Program-made: the position numbers and the translations under genes
Notes under the pieces: generated by a model
What the model saw: only the letters and a program-made list of their open reading frames with translations
Databases searched by the model: none
What the model was told of the DNA's origin: nothing
In this document: piece by piece, positions 43,857 to 44,229 of the stretch
Layout of the letters: each line of letters begins with the position of its first letter
Position numbering within the stretch: position 1 is the stretch's first letter
From: Dehalococcoidia bacterium
Lineage (GTDB): Bacteria; Chloroflexota; Dehalococcoidia; UBA2979
Direction: 5' to 3'
NCBI GenBank assembly: GCA_009692705.1
Contig: SHYR01000007.1
Coordinates: 1-44,229, forward strand
Length of the DNA stretch: 44,229 nucleotides

Positions 43857-44004
43857 GGCCGCGACTCCGCCCGCCCACCGCCGGCGCGAGGCTGAATCTG
43901 TGCCACATGGTGGCGCACCAGTTGGCGCATCGAGAGGCGCATCAGGTGCCGATTGTAGCCCAGCCCACCGGCAGCGTCCCGCGCACACAACCGCCGGGGC
44001 ACGC

Positions 44005-44229
44005 TCACGACACCGCCACCGGGTCGACGTCCACGGTCCACCCCGGCGGCAACTCCCGCCCGCGCAGCAGCGCCGCGGGGTCCGCGCCGCGCAGCAGCAG
44101 CGACCAGCGGTGGCGCCCGCGCACCCGCGCGACCTGCGGCCGCGAGGGGCCGAGCACGTCGAGGTCCGGCAGCCCGGCGGCGGCGGCAGTCAGCTCGCGC
44201 GCGACCCGGCTCGCCTCCTCCGCCGCGTA
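44005..44229 (-). CDS. priA: 3' end of primosomal protein N' (PriA helicase), partial
   Basis: The last 74 residues of a minus-strand gene that begins outside the window. The segment GLPDLDVLGPSRPQVARVRG, then RHRWSLLLRG, and the end PPGWTVDVDPVAVS match the C-terminal domain of PriA (pattern PxxPx..R..GxYR..L, with VDVDP at the end). It restarts stalled replication. The stop TGA is at 44007-44005. The priA-def neighbour relation supports the call. Confidence 0.85.
   Translation of the reverse strand, partial: YAAEEASRVARELTAAAAGLPDLDVLGPSRPQVARVRGRHRWSLLLRGADPAALLRGRELPPGWTVDVDPVAVS

Overview
This is a high-GC bacterial chromosome segment of almost entirely housekeeping genes. A degraded accessory stretch lies between aspS and selB. 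The best guess for the source is Chloroflexota, perhaps a Dehalococcoidia/Tepidiforma-like lineage. That rests on the gene repertoire, a YvcK with an N-terminal membrane anchor, small membrane proteins of a kind seen near L25 in that phylum, and leaderless promoters. It is inference without any database search.

Layout. 1-870: tRNA-Leu(UAA), a truncated cyclase gene, and a cupredoxin lipoprotein with a strong hairpin after it. 886-9237: rarA (minus), then gatB, yvcK-like, secG, a family-5 solute-binding protein, fmt and rlmN (plus). 9234-11239: rplY (minus), a two-helix membrane protein and a LysM lipoprotein. 11364-16859: a biotin-dependent carboxylase beta chain, then icd, mdh and fumC. Facing them at 16900-20492 is a minus-strand complex II of E. 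coli FrdABCD type, ending in a 57-residue membrane peptide. Together these give four consecutive steps from isocitrate to oxaloacetate except 2-oxoglutarate oxidation and succinyl-CoA ligase. 20519-27007 (minus): Nudix and GNAT, nadK and tlyA, and clpX-clpP-tig. 27137-30771 (minus): a peptide-type ABC importer (permeases and binding protein, no ATPases). 30870-32711: aspS (minus).

32.8-38.0 kb is different. hemW and a histone-deacetylase-like gene are intact. Around them are a 36-residue membrane peptide, a gene broken by an in-frame TGA, a gene broken at a C run, a four-copy tandem array derived from the 3' end of the deacetylase gene, and an AT-richer two-gene module. That module is a Panacea/SocA-like protein followed by a stand-alone 20S-proteasome beta-like protein whose Thr1, Asp17 and Lys33 fall at the canonical spacing. 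Both module genes carry frame disruptions. selB follows at 38.0 kb. The minus-strand run priA-def-yajC-secD-secF then ends in a small accessory gene that also looks frameshifted.

Two sequence habits recur. First, at least eight genes have a TANNNT-like hexamer 6-7 nt before the start codon and no Shine-Dalgarno, which is the arrangement of leaderless transcripts. Second, short tandem duplications (7-15 nt, several of exactly 15) sit in gene-boundary regions, often duplicating a ribosome-binding site or lying in a 5' leader. The core genes are uninterrupted while five or six accessory genes are broken, which argues for real gene decay rather than uniformly poor sequence.
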